This document shows, in pieces, positions 1-10,100 of a stretch of 61,083 nucleotides of DNA. The stretch spans positions 1 through 61,083 of the forward strand of contig CAKZUT010000115.1 in assembly GCA_937922185.1 (NCBI GenBank), read 5' to 3'. Position numbers and translations under genes: made by a program. The notes under the pieces are model-generated. The model saw only the letters and a program-made list of their open reading frames with translations, ran no database searches and was not told the origin of the DNA. This stretch comes from an uncultured Neomegalonema sp. GTDB taxonomy: Bacteria > Pseudomonadota > Alphaproteobacteria > Rhodobacterales > Rhodobacteraceae. How positions within the stretch are numbered: position 1 is the stretch's first letter; the number at the start of each line of letters is the position of its first letter.

Positions 1-6
1 CAGAGC

Positions 7-729
7 GTGATCCGCCGCCTTCAGACGCGGCGGCATGTCTTTATGCTCGGACATGATCTCGTGTATCAGGGTCAGCATGAACGCTCGGCCTATATTCTGC
101 TGTCGGGCTGGGCCAGTTCCTACAAGCTGCAACCCGACGGGGGGCGGCAGATCGTCGATATCCATGTGCCCGGCGATTTTCTCGGGTTGCGGAGCATATT
201 ATTGCACAAGTCGGATCATAACGTCGAACCTGTGGCGGATATCGAGGTTGCCGAGCTTGGGATGGAGGATCTTCTGGAAGGCTTCGCCCGTATGCCGCGC
301 CTGTCGGCGGCAATTCTCTGGGCCGCCTCCAGGGACGAGGCAATGGTTGCGGAGCGTCTGGTCAGCCTGGGGCGTCGCACGGCCATCGCCCGCGTGGCCC
401 ATTTCATGCTGGAACTGGGGGAAAGGCTTGCGCTTGTCGGCCAGGGGAGCGATGCGGGATATGACTGTCCCCTGACCCAGTATCAGCTCGCCGATGCATT
501 GGGATTGAGCGCGGTACATGCCAACCGCGTCCTCCGGCAATTACGCCTGAAGGGCATGATGACATTCCGTGACGGGTATGTGGCTTTCGATGATCGCGAC
601 GGCCTCGTTGACCTCGCCGGTTTCGATCCCGCCTATCTCGATCAGGTCGGCCCGCTTCAAAGGAAGATCATATCCGAAACGGGGCCGGTCCGCATGGCGA
701 CCTCTCCGGCTCCGCAGAATCAGATCTGA
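7..729 (+). CDS. Crp/Fnr family transcriptional regulator (probably 5'-truncated by the window edge)
   Basis: cNMP-binding-type N-terminus (LVYQGQHERSAYILLSGWASSY...IVDIHVPGDFLGL) and a C-terminal Crp-type HTH (LTQYQLADALGLSAVHANRVLRQLRLKGM). The reading frame stays open to base 1. Confidence 0.88.
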   Translation: MIRRLQTRRHVFMLGHDLVYQGQHERSAYILLSGWASSYKLQPDGGRQIVDIHVPGDFLGLRSILLHKSDHNVEPVADIEVAELGMEDLLEGFARMPRLSAAILWAASRDEAMVAERLVSLGRRTAIARVAHFMLELGERLALVGQGSDAGYDCPLTQYQLADALGLSAVHANRVLRQLRLKGMMTFRDGYVAFDDRDGLVDLAGFDPAYLDQVGPLQRKIISETGPVRMATSPAPQNQI

Positions 730-744
730 TCCCTGCCGATGGGG

Positions 745-1134
745 CTATTGCGTCAGCGTTGACAGCACTTCATCGGCACCGGAAATCGTTTCGCCGGTCA
801 GGGTCACGGATTCCGAGTTCGTCGATGCCTGATCGCCGTCGGAGAGCTGATCGGTCGCTACCTGGCCGGTAGAGCCGTTGAGAATGATGCAGGTGTTGTT
901 TGCCGTGGCGGTCGAAGCCCCTCCGCCGCAGACGATGGTGGTGGACCCGGCCCCACCGCCGCTGCCGATACCGCCATTGCCGCTGTCCTCGATCTGCTTC
1001 ATGGCCACGGCGATCTGCGCGCGGTTCTGCGGATCGAAATTATAGGACGGGAACTGCTGGGCCTCCGCCGCAGGGGAAAGCATGGTGGCGAACGCGATGA
1101 TCGCCGCTGACCGGACAAGGGGAATAGATGACAT
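745..1134 (-). CDS. small secreted protein, possible curli/holdfast-type accessory or subunit
   Basis: Signal peptide (MSSIPLVRSAAIIAFATMLSPAAEAQ), Gly/Ser/Thr/Asn-rich mature part, SD GGAGG upstream of the ATG; lies next to a CsgG/HfaB-like gene. Confidence 0.6.
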   Translation of the reverse strand: MSSIPLVRSAAIIAFATMLSPAAEAQQFPSYNFDPQNRAQIAVAMKQIEDSGNGGIGSGGGAGSTTIVCGGGASTATANNTCIILNGSTGQVATDQLSDGDQASTNSESVTLTGETISGADEVLSTLTQ

Positions 1135-1167
1135 GGCCTGTGGCCTCCATGGTATTCGTCTCTGCGG

Positions 1168-1196
1168 AAAAAAGGGGCGGGTGGATGACCCGCCCC
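1168..1196 (-). terminator. intrinsic terminator-like hairpin
   Basis: Minus strand reads GGGGCGGGT-CATCC-ACCCGCCCC-TTTTTT: perfect 9-bp stem, 5-nt loop, T6 tract. Confidence 0.85.
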
Positions 1197-1299
1197 TCGA
1201 TGGTGATGACGCTATCGGCGCGCTCCGGGAATGGGGTCACATCGCCCGGAATGCGCCGACAGCGATCCTGCCCGACCGGGAAGGATGCTTTGGCGAGGC

Positions 1300-2367
1300 T
1301 CAGAGGTCGCCGACGTTGCCGACATTGATCGACACGTTGTTGCCAACCGCCGTTGCGGAGGAGCCTACCAGCGGGTTCACCGCTGCGAGGTTGGTGTAGT
1401 TGTTGACCGTCACACCGCTGACGCTGGACGATGCGGAGATATCCGCAAGCGCGAACTGCGTCATATCCGCGATCAGCACCGAGTCTCCCTCGGGCGTACC
1501 ATCGGCATTCACGTTGACCGACACGTTGTTGCCCACCGACGTCGCGGCGCTGTCAACACGCGCGTTGAGGATATCGGACACCTCGGACGTGGAATCGACT
1601 TCAGCTTTGGCGATGGTGCCGGTGACGGCGAGAGCGGTCGCACCCACTGCGAAAGCGGTGTGGGAATTGTCAGCAAACGCCGAGCCGAGGCCGATCGCCG
1701 CGATGGCACCGACAGCATCAATCTCGTCGAAAGCCACATCCCGGCCATTGGTGTCGAGCAGGAACTGACCGTCATGCAGCAGGGTGGCCACATCGCTGTT
1801 GATCGACTGGTTGTTGCCGACGGCGGTGGCCGCGCTGTCGATGCTGGGCAGCTCGACCTCTGCATCCAGGCTGTCCGCAGGATCGACGGTGACCGTCCCT
1901 TCGACCGAGAAGGTCAGCTCGGTAAGCTCGCCCGACATATTGGGGCCGAACTCGTTTTCGTTGGTGCTTCCACCATCGAAGCTTGCCGTAATGCCGTTCT
2001 GCTCGATCGGGCCTGCCGGCAGGATCGGATCATTGCCGGCCACCTCCTGATTCAGGTCCGTCTCGAACGTGAACGTCTCGGAGAACGTGCCGACGCCCGC
2101 TCCGTCACCGGCAGGCTGGTTGTTGGTGATGCCGCTCACGGTCGATGTCGCGCTGACATCACCGATCTGGACCTGAAGCTTTTCCACCTGCGTCAGGCCG
2201 GTCGGTACGAGATCCGCCTCAACGGTGATATCGATGTCGGTGCCGCCGGTGACCTCGTTGTCCCAGACCCAGTTGACCGCATCGAACGCGAAGGCCCCTG
2301 TCGGCATTGCCGCAAACATGGCCACAGCAGCCGCAGAACTCAGCATCTTTTTATTCAGGATACGCAT
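1300..2367 (-). CDS. secreted Asn/Ser/Ala/Val-rich repeat protein (putative surface fibre/holdfast-anchor-type protein)
   Basis: Signal peptide MRILNKKMLSSAAAVAMFAAMPTGAFA; repeats SAATAVGNNQSIN, SAATSVGNNVSVN, SSATAVGNNVSIN; start codon overlaps the stop of the CsgG/HfaB-like gene (TAATG). Confidence 0.7.
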   Translation of the reverse strand: MRILNKKMLSSAAAVAMFAAMPTGAFAFDAVNWVWDNEVTGGTDIDITVEADLVPTGLTQVEKLQVQIGDVSATSTVSGITNNQPAGDGAGVGTFSETFTFETDLNQEVAGNDPILPAGPIEQNGITASFDGGSTNENEFGPNMSGELTELTFSVEGTVTVDPADSLDAEVELPSIDSAATAVGNNQSINSDVATLLHDGQFLLDTNGRDVAFDEIDAVGAIAAIGLGSAFADNSHTAFAVGATALAVTGTIAKAEVDSTSEVSDILNARVDSAATSVGNNVSVNVNADGTPEGDSVLIADMTQFALADISASSSVSGVTVNNYTNLAAVNPLVGSSATAVGNNVSINVGNVGDL

Positions 2368-3323
2368 TACTCTTCTCCGTTGGTTTCAGGTGACAGCCGC
2401 TTAAGGTGGCCATCGAAATGGCCGGTCTCGACGAGCGCGCAGCTCTCGGAACTCGGGAGACCCAGAAAGTCCGTCATGATCTGGTAGACACCCATCTCGA
2501 CGACAGACCGGACGCCGAGCTGCAACGGTTCATTGCGAACCGAGCCGGCTTCCAGCTCAACGAGCGTGTTTCCGAAGAAGCGGAACACGTTCGCTTCCAC
2601 CTCGAACCCGTAGATTTGCTTTTGCAGGGTCGAGACGTAACGGACAGCGAAATTCTTCGCATCGACGACGCGCAGATCGAGCGCGACATTGATGACAACG
2701 GTGCGAACTCCGCCGCCGATTCCTCTGATGGCAAGCCGTGCTCCGCCTGACGCGATGTTGTAGTTCAGCTCGGTCAGGGCGCCGACGACGATAAAGTCGC
2801 TGGCGGGAAGATCCCTGAATGCCGAGATATCGCGGTTCAGACGCTTCTGTTCGGCCAGCTTGACCTCGGCCAGCGGGATACGCAGGTCGAGGCGTTCGAC
2901 GAGATTGACCTTGCCCGTCTTGTAGAGCGCGGAGACGGTCATCTCCGAGATGCCCTGACTGATGACATGGCCGTTTTCGTCGTAGTTGATCTGTCCGGTC
3001 TTGTCGGCGACTTCGCCCACGGAGAAGACCGGCAGATTATTCCCCCTGAAGGATGCAAGACCCTTCAGGCACTGGGAATAGGGTGTTTCGTTGGACGTGA
3101 CCGGATAGGTATAAAGCGGCTTGATGCCTTGCGGCTCCTGCCCGGTCGCCACACAGCCCGCCAGCGCAAGACCACAGAAGGCGGGCATGAACCGCGCAAT
3201 GCAGCCCGGTGCCGCTATGCGCCGCCCCCATCCCGTTCGTTTCGATCTGTCAGCCGGTCCTGGCATGGTTTCCCCCATTACAGCTCGATGCTGCGAAAAC
3301 TGCCGTTTGCACGGCACGGACAA
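2367..3323 (-). CDS. CsgG/HfaB family lipoprotein (curli/holdfast-type outer-membrane secretion component)
   Basis: Lipobox-like GLALAGCVATG; CsgG-like core (ISEMTVSALYKTGKVNLVERLDL...DFIVVGALTELNYNIASGGARLAIRGIGGG...VINVALDLRVVDAKNFAVRYVSTLQKQIYGFEVEANVFRFFG). The true start is probably internal. Confidence 0.82.
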   Translation of the reverse strand: MSVPCKRQFSQHRAVMGETMPGPADRSKRTGWGRRIAAPGCIARFMPAFCGLALAGCVATGQEPQGIKPLYTYPVTSNETPYSQCLKGLASFRGNNLPVFSVGEVADKTGQINYDENGHVISQGISEMTVSALYKTGKVNLVERLDLRIPLAEVKLAEQKRLNRDISAFRDLPASDFIVVGALTELNYNIASGGARLAIRGIGGGVRTVVINVALDLRVVDAKNFAVRYVSTLQKQIYGFEVEANVFRFFGNTLVELEAGSVRNEPLQLGVRSVVEMGVYQIMTDFLGLPSSESCALVETGHFDGHLKRLSPETNGEE

Positions 3324-3748
3324 TGCGGGAAGTACGGCTCTCAGCGACCCTTTCGGGCGGCCTGCACGGTCATTCTCGTTCCGACCGGCAGGGAGCAGTA
3401 GTTGTGACCCCCGTCTCGAATAGAGAATGTCGGAAAAGCATGGGGGCGAATATTCTCCTTAAGGTTGATTTTGATACAGTCAAAGGATCTAGACCTTAAG
3501 ATCAGGTCCGCAAATAACCGGATTCACAGTGATCCAGAGCACACCTTCAGGGTGATTAATGTGAAGAGTGCCGCGCCGCATCGTCATGGCGTGTATTTCG
3601 TATATCTTTTCGATCTAAGCCCTTCGGCCTAGGTCGAACCGCGCCTTGCCAATACCCTGTATTCCCCTTCATTCTTCGCGATATGGCGGCTCCGTGGCTG
3701 AAACCATCACCCCCGGTGTCCCCAACAAAAGCGCGAAAAGGATATGTC

Positions 3749-4279
3749 ATGCCTGTTCCTTTCACCCGGACCGCAGCACTGTCGGTCGCCGTCGTCCTTT
3801 CGGGGCTTCCCGGCATCGAGGCCTATGCCCAGCAGGACACGCTTCAGGTGGATATCGGCAGTGTCGGCGGGCTGACGGTCATCGAGAATGGCCGTCCGGT
3901 TATTTCCGGTCCGCTCACTTCAGGCGTGATGCTGATCGATCCTGCGACCGGCAGCCTGGGGCCGGGCCAGAACAACCGGCTGTTCATCGGCAGGGTCGAG
4001 GACGCGATCCCGACCGCCCCCTCCCCAGAGCAGAGGCGCAGAAGCGCATTGTCCTCTGCCGACAGAGCGGAGAGCGGCCTTTCCGATACCTTTTTTATCC
4101 GGCGCGTCCCGGAGGGCACGACGGAGTTCGCTCCCTTTGACTTCAACCATCCGGCAGAGGCTACGGTCGATACCTGGACCGAGCAGATCATGACGAACGG
4201 TGACGTATCGGGCGCGCCGACCTCCCCGGTCACGATGTGGACAGGCACTGTCTACGGCGCTGAGCAGGGCACCCCGTGA
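3749..4279 (+). CDS. secreted hypothetical protein
   Basis: Internal ATG preceded by AAAAGGA; signal peptide MPVPFTRTAALSVAVVLSGLPGIEAYAQ; diverges from the CsgG/HfaB-like gene and converges on the LuxR-type regulator. Confidence 0.6.
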   Translation: MPVPFTRTAALSVAVVLSGLPGIEAYAQQDTLQVDIGSVGGLTVIENGRPVISGPLTSGVMLIDPATGSLGPGQNNRLFIGRVEDAIPTAPSPEQRRRSALSSADRAESGLSDTFFIRRVPEGTTEFAPFDFNHPAEATVDTWTEQIMTNGDVSGAPTSPVTMWTGTVYGAEQGTP

Positions 4280-4307
4280 TCCGGTACGGTGATGTCGAAT
4301 GGACAGG

Positions 4308-4958
4308 TCAGGCGACCTCGCCATTGAGGAAGGCCCAGCGGGCGGCCTGTGTGCGGTTCGAGGTGCCCGTCTTTCGGAGTACGGCGTTCAGATGGGCTTT
4401 CACCGTCGATTCCGCGATCCCCAGCTCGCGCGCGATAACCTTGTTCGCCATACCTTTCCCGATCAGGAACAGGACCGATTGCTCACGCGGGGTCAGTGTG
4501 ACGCAGGCAGGCTCGGGCGGCGGGGCGATATTCGGAAGCCTGTGGACCCTGGCCTCTTCATTCTGCGGAAAGCAGCGCGTCCCTGCGGCAACGAGCCGAA
4601 GGCCCGACAGCAGCAGTTCCGGTTGCAGATCAAGAGACAGACATCCATCCAGCCCCAGAATCCCGGCAGTCCGGCCCATTTCGTCGATCTCTCCCGCATC
4701 CAGCAGCATAAGGCGGCTGGTCGGAAATCGCATACGCAGCATTGCACACAGATCAGGCAAAGCCGAGGGACAGAATCCGACAATGCAGACCGAGGGGTCC
4801 GCAACGGATGAGATCTCTCCGGTTTCCTCAAGCTGTGAGAGAGTTCCCAGCACCCTTAAATCGGTACCATCCAGCACATCTGCGATATATTTCGCCATGA
4901 ACTCGCGCTCATGCGCGATTAGAATAGTTTCGTCACTGCACGTCATATTTACCGCCAA
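4308..4958 (-). CDS. LuxR/NarL-type response-regulator-like transcription factor (CsgD-like architecture)
   Basis: C-terminal LuxR HTH (LTPREQSVLFLIGKGMANKVIARELGIAESTVKAHLNAVLRKTGTSNRTQAA) after a receiver-like N-terminus. Confidence 0.87.
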   Translation of the reverse strand: MAVNMTCSDETILIAHEREFMAKYIADVLDGTDLRVLGTLSQLEETGEISSVADPSVCIVGFCPSALPDLCAMLRMRFPTSRLMLLDAGEIDEMGRTAGILGLDGCLSLDLQPELLLSGLRLVAAGTRCFPQNEEARVHRLPNIAPPPEPACVTLTPREQSVLFLIGKGMANKVIARELGIAESTVKAHLNAVLRKTGTSNRTQAARWAFLNGEVA

Positions 4959-5242
4959 ACCATACTCAATTACAACTTAACTTCATACAAGCAATACTTG
5001 CTTTACAGTCTCTATAGGCTCATAAAACCCGACAGACTCGCACTAACATGCGTTAATATGATCCAACACGGAAGAAATTCGCCCCTTTATTCTTCATATG
5101 AAGTTCCCGATAAGGCATTAATAAGGCGTTGTCCGGTGAAGGGTTAAGAGATTTCACAGGTTTGTGATTGTATGTTGCTGTCAGGCCGGATGAAGCCGAC
5201 AATCCTCCGGGATGACACGGCTCGCCATATGGTCTTTTTCCC

Positions 5243-6031
5243 TCACCGCCCTTCCCATTCCGGTTCCCGTTTTTCGATGAAGGCGTCGATGCCTTCTACG
5301 GCGTCGGCGGTCATCATGTTGGCGGCCATGGTGGTTCCGGCATCGGTATAGGCGGCGCTGAGGGATTGGCCGATCTGGCGGTAGAAGAGGGCTTTGCCCA
5401 TTTTCAGCGGCACCGGGCTTTTGCGGGTGATGCTGGTGGTGAGGCGGGTGATTTCCGCGTCCAGATCCTGCGCCGGGACAGCCCGGTTGATGAGGCCCCA
5501 GGACTCCGCCGTGGCGGCGTCGATGAACTCGCCGGTGGTCAACATCTCGAAGGCCCGCTTGGGGTTTACGGCGCGGCTGAGGGCGACGGAGGGGGTCGAG
5601 CAGAAGAGGCCGAGATTGACCCCCGACACGGCAAAGCGCGCATCGTCCGAGGCCACGGCCATGTCGCAGGTCGCGACCAACTGGCATCCGGCGGCTGTGG
5701 CCAGCCCCTGCACCCGCGCGATCACGGGGACGGGCAGGGCCACGAGGCTCTGCATGAAGCGTGAGCAGCGGGTGAAGAGAGCCTCATAATACGCCCGCTC
5801 CGGCGTCGCGCGCATTTCCTTGAGGTTATGCCCCGCGCAGAACGCCTTTCCGGCGGCGGCGATGACCAGCACCTTGAGGTCCGTCCGTCCGCCGATCTCC
5901 GCGATCTCCGCTTCCAGCGCGCCGAGCATGGCTTCGGACAGAACATTGTACTGCCCCGGATCATTCAGGGTGAGGGTGACGGTTGCGCCCGCCTCTTCAC
6001 GAAGGACCAGACTCATACGATCGTCTCCCAT
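5243..6031 (-). CDS. enoyl-CoA hydratase/isomerase family protein
   Basis: Crotonase fold signatures FCAGHNLKEM and VARVQGLATAAGCQLVATCDMAVAS. Confidence 0.9.
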   Translation of the reverse strand: MGDDRMSLVLREEAGATVTLTLNDPGQYNVLSEAMLGALEAEIAEIGGRTDLKVLVIAAAGKAFCAGHNLKEMRATPERAYYEALFTRCSRFMQSLVALPVPVIARVQGLATAAGCQLVATCDMAVASDDARFAVSGVNLGLFCSTPSVALSRAVNPKRAFEMLTTGEFIDAATAESWGLINRAVPAQDLDAEITRLTTSITRKSPVPLKMGKALFYRQIGQSLSAAYTDAGTTMAANMMTADAVEGIDAFIEKREPEWEGR

Positions 6032-7086
6032 CCAAATTCCGGTGTATCGGTCGCAGGCTCGAACATCGACGCGACCTCGGCCTCCGTCACGCTTTCCAGC
6101 GCGGGGTGCGGCCAGCGGGGATTGCGGTCCTTGTCGATCACCTGCGCGCGGATGCCTTCGAGAATTGCGCCGGTCTCGATGAAGCGCCGGGTGATCGCAT
6201 ATTCCATCCGCAGGGCATGGGTGATGTCAAGCCTGCTGCCCAGCGCCAGCGCCCGGTGCGTGACCTTCAGGCTCAGGGGCGCGCCCCGGCGGATCGCGGC
6301 CAGTTGCTCGCCTGCCCAGTCGCCGCCCTGCGTTTCCAGCCCGGCGACGATCTCCTCCACGCTGCCCCTGTCGAAGGCCGCATGAATCTCGTGCCGCGCG
6401 TCGATGGCCGGGGTCGGAGCGTCGGGCACCTCGTGACAGGAATCGAGCGCCTGCTCGACCGCTTCCCACGCTCCGTCACGCCAGTCCACCGCGCGCAGCC
6501 GCGCCTCGACAGCCCCGAGCGCGCCGGAAGGCACCGTATGCGTCGCCAGTCCCAGCCCCAGCATGTCGCCCTGTCCCAGCCGCGCGCCGGTCAGGCCCAT
6601 CCAGATCCCCGCCGATCCGGCGAGGCGCGGCAATACATGGGTCGCGCCCACATCGGGATAGAGACCGATCCCGCATTCGGGCATCGCGAACAGCGCATCG
6701 GGGGTCGCCACGCGATAGCGGCCATGGATCGATATCCCGACCCCGCCGCCCATCACCGCGCCGTCGATCAGCGAGACATAGGGCTTCGGAAACCGCGCCA
6801 CACGCCAGTTGGTCAGGTACTCGTCGGCGAAGAACCGCATCGGCCCCGCCGTATCCCCCGCCAGCCGCGCGCGATACAGTTCCCGGATATCCCCTCCGGC
6901 ACAGAATGCCCGGTCCCCGGCAGCCTTGAGCAGCACGCCCCGGATCGCGGTATCCGCCCGCCACTGCACCAGCCGCTCGCCGAGGCTGCGGCACATCGCG
7001 TGTGACAGGGCATTGAGGCGCTGCGGGGCATTGAGGGTCACGATCCCCCACCCATCGGCCTCCTCGAAGATGATTTCGTCGCTCAT
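6013..7086 (-). CDS. 3-hydroxyisobutyryl-CoA hydrolase / enoyl-CoA hydratase family
   Basis: FCAGGDIRELY, DGAVMGGGVGISIHGRYRVAT and FAMPECGIGLYPDVGATHVLPRLAG match the HIBYL-CoA hydrolase subgroup. Confidence 0.9.
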   Translation of the reverse strand: MSDEIIFEEADGWGIVTLNAPQRLNALSHAMCRSLGERLVQWRADTAIRGVLLKAAGDRAFCAGGDIRELYRARLAGDTAGPMRFFADEYLTNWRVARFPKPYVSLIDGAVMGGGVGISIHGRYRVATPDALFAMPECGIGLYPDVGATHVLPRLAGSAGIWMGLTGARLGQGDMLGLGLATHTVPSGALGAVEARLRAVDWRDGAWEAVEQALDSCHEVPDAPTPAIDARHEIHAAFDRGSVEEIVAGLETQGGDWAGEQLAAIRRGAPLSLKVTHRALALGSRLDITHALRMEYAITRRFIETGAILEGIRAQVIDKDRNPRWPHPALESVTEAEVASMFEPATDTPEFGWETIV

Positions 7087-7129
7087 GACCCGACCCTAAC
7101 TTTTCCCGTATTCCTTCGCCACATTGAGC

Positions 7130-10100
7130 CTAACCCGCGAACACGATCAGCAAGTCCTTCGCGTCCACCTGTGTTCCCGGTCCCGCGACGACGCGCCCGA
7201 CCTCGCCGTCGCGTTCGGCATGGATAGCCGTTTCCATTTTCATCGCCTCCAGCGACAGCAGCAGATCGCCGGCCTTGACGACCTGCCCCTGCTTCACCGC
7301 AACCGAGACGACCGAGCCGGGCATGGGGGCCGCAACATGGGTTTCATTCGTCGGATCGGCCTTCTCCGCCCGCCCCGCCGAGGCCACGGCATCGCGGTCG
7401 GGGACGCGGATGACGCGCGGCTGGCCGTTCAGCTCGAAGAACAGCTTGACGTCGCCCTCATCGGTCGTCTCGGAAATCGCGGAGAGACGGATATGCAGCG
7501 TCTTGCCTGCCTCCAGATCGACCGGGATCTCCTCGCCCGGCTCCATGCCGTAGAGAAAGGTCGGTGTCGGCACCGTGCGAACGGGGCCATAATCGCGGCG
7601 ACGGGCCATGTAATCGGTATAGACCTTCGGATACATCAGGTAGGAGGCGAGATCCTCGTCATCGACTTCCCGGTCCACCTGTGCCTCGGCCTCGGTGCGG
7701 GCGGCCTCCAGATCGACCGGCTCCATGAGCGAGCCGGGACGTACCGAGATCGGGGTCTCGCCCTTGAGCACCTTGGCCTGGATATCCGCCGGAAAGCCCC
7801 CCGGAGGCTGACCCAGATCGCCGCGCATCAGGCCGACCACGGATTCGGGGAAGGAGACATCCACGTCCGGGCTTTCCACCTGCGCGCGGGTCAGTCCGGC
7901 GGAGACCATCGACAGCGCCATGTCGCCCACCACCTTCGAGGTCGGCGTCACCTTGATGATATCGCCGAACATTGCGTTGACATCCGCATAGGTGCGGGCG
8001 ACCTCGTGCCAGCGATCCTCCAGCCCCATCGAGCGGGCCTGCGCCCGCAGGTTCGTGACCTGACCGCCCGGCATCTCGTGCAGATAGACCTCCGAGGTCG
8101 CGTGGCGCATATCGGATTCGAAGCCCGCATAGAGCCGCCGCACACCTTCCCAGTAATCGCTGATCTCCCGGATCGCATCGATATCGAGACCGGTATCGCG
8201 CGGCTGGTGGCGCAGGGCTTCGACCAGCGATCCCATGCAGGGTTGCGAGGTCAGCCCCGAAAAGGCGTCCATCGCCGCATCCGCCGCATCGACCCCCGCG
8301 TCGGAGGCCGCGAGAATGGAGGCCGCCGTAATCCCGGATGTGTTGTGGGTGTGAAAGTGGATGGGAATCGTTATCTCGTCCTTCAGGGCCTTCACCAGTG
8401 CCGTCGCGGCGGCGGGTTTGACGAGGCCCGCCATGTCCTTGATGCACAGCACATGCGCGCCCAAGGCTTCCAGTTCCTTCGCGATGCCCACATAGTAGCC
8501 GAGGGAGTATTTCGCCCGGTCGGGATCGTGGATATCGCCCGTGTAGCAGAAGGACGCCTCCAGTATGCGCCCGCTCTCCAGCACGGCATCGCAGGCGACG
8601 CGCATATTCTCGACCCAGTTCAGCGGGTCGAAGACGCGGAAGATATCCATGCCCACATCCGCCGATTTGCGGATGAAAAGCTGCACCACGTTATCGGGCA
8701 GGTTCGTGTAGCCGACCCCATTGGACGAGCGCACGAGCATCTGCGTCAGTAGATTGGGCATCGCCGCCCGCATCTCGCGCAGGCGTTGCCACGGGCATTC
8801 CTGCAAAAAGCGATAGGCCACGTCGAAGGTCGCCCCACCCCAGCATTCCATCGAGAACAGGTTCGGCAATGTCGCGGAATAGGCCGGGGCCACGCGCAGC
8901 ATGTCGATGGAGCGCATCCGGGTCGCCAGAAGGGACTGGTGCGCGTCGCGCATGGTCGTGTCGGTCAGGAGCAGCCGGTCCTGCGCCAGCATCCAGTCCG
9001 CAACCGCCTTCGGCCCCTGCGCGTCGAGCATCTGTTTCAGGCCGTCCGGCGCACCGCTGGCGCGCGGGGCTTTGGGCGGGCGCGCATCGGCGGGAGGGCG
9101 GGGCCTGCCCGCCGCCTCGGGGTTTCCGTTCACCGTGATATCGCCGATGAAGGTCAGCAGGCGCGTGGCCCGGTCACGGCGGCGCTCGAATTCAAAGAGG
9201 CCGGGCGTCTCGTCGATGAATTTCGTGTGGTAGGTGTCGTCCAGAAAACTCTCGTGCTTGAGCAGGTTTTCCACGAAGGCGATATTCGTCGCGACGCCCC
9301 GGATTCTGAACTCCCGGAGTGCGCGGTCCATCCGGGCAATCGCCGCGTCCGGGGTCGGCGCCCAGGCCGTCACCTTCTCCAGCAGGCTGTCGTAATAGCG
9401 TGTGATGACGGCCCCGGAATAGGCCGTGCCCCCGTCGAGCCGGATGCCGAAGCCCGTCGCCCCGCGATAGGCGGTGATGCGCCCGTAATCGGGAATGAAG
9501 TTGTTGAGGGGGTCTTCCGTGGTGATCCGGCACTGAATCGCGTGGCCGTTCAGTTCCACGTCTCCCTGCGAGGCCGCTCCCGTCGCCTCCGCCAGCGACT
9601 TGCCTTCGGCGATGAGGATCTGCGCCCGAACGATGTCGATCCCGGTCACTTCCTCCGTCACCGTATGCTCGACCTGCACACGCGGATTGACCTCGATGAA
9701 ATAGAAGGCGTCGGTTTCCATATCCATCAGGAACTCGACCGTGCCCGCGCATTCATATGTCGCATGACGGGCGATCTTCAGGCCCAGTTCGTTGATCTCC
9801 GCGCGCTGGGCATCGGTCAGATACGGGGCCGGTGCGCGCTCGACGACTTTCTGGTTGCGCCGCTGGACCGAGCAGTCGCGCTCATAGAGATGCAGCAGGC
9901 TCCCCTGTTTGTCGCCCAGTACCTGCACTTCCACATGGCGGGCCTTGAGGATCAGCTTTTCGAGATAGCCCTCGCCATTCCCGAAGGCCGCCTCCGCCTC
10001 GCGCCGCCCTTCGCGCACCTTCGCGTCCAGTTCATCCGGGCCGTGGATCGGGCGCATTCCGCGTCCGCCGCCGCCCCAGCTTGCCTTGAGCATCAGCGGA

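Noticed and set aside
1231-2487. 418-aa plus-strand ORF
   Set aside because: Antisense to the repeat-protein gene; its apparent repeats only mirror the coding repeats on the minus strand.
4959-5242. AT-rich intergenic segment as a possible ncRNA
   Set aside because: No convincing hairpin-plus-terminator structure seen by eye; it is simply the promoter side of the LuxR-type gene.
7124-8752. 542-aa plus-strand ORF
   Set aside because: Antisense to the C-terminal half of pyc; no recognisable domain.
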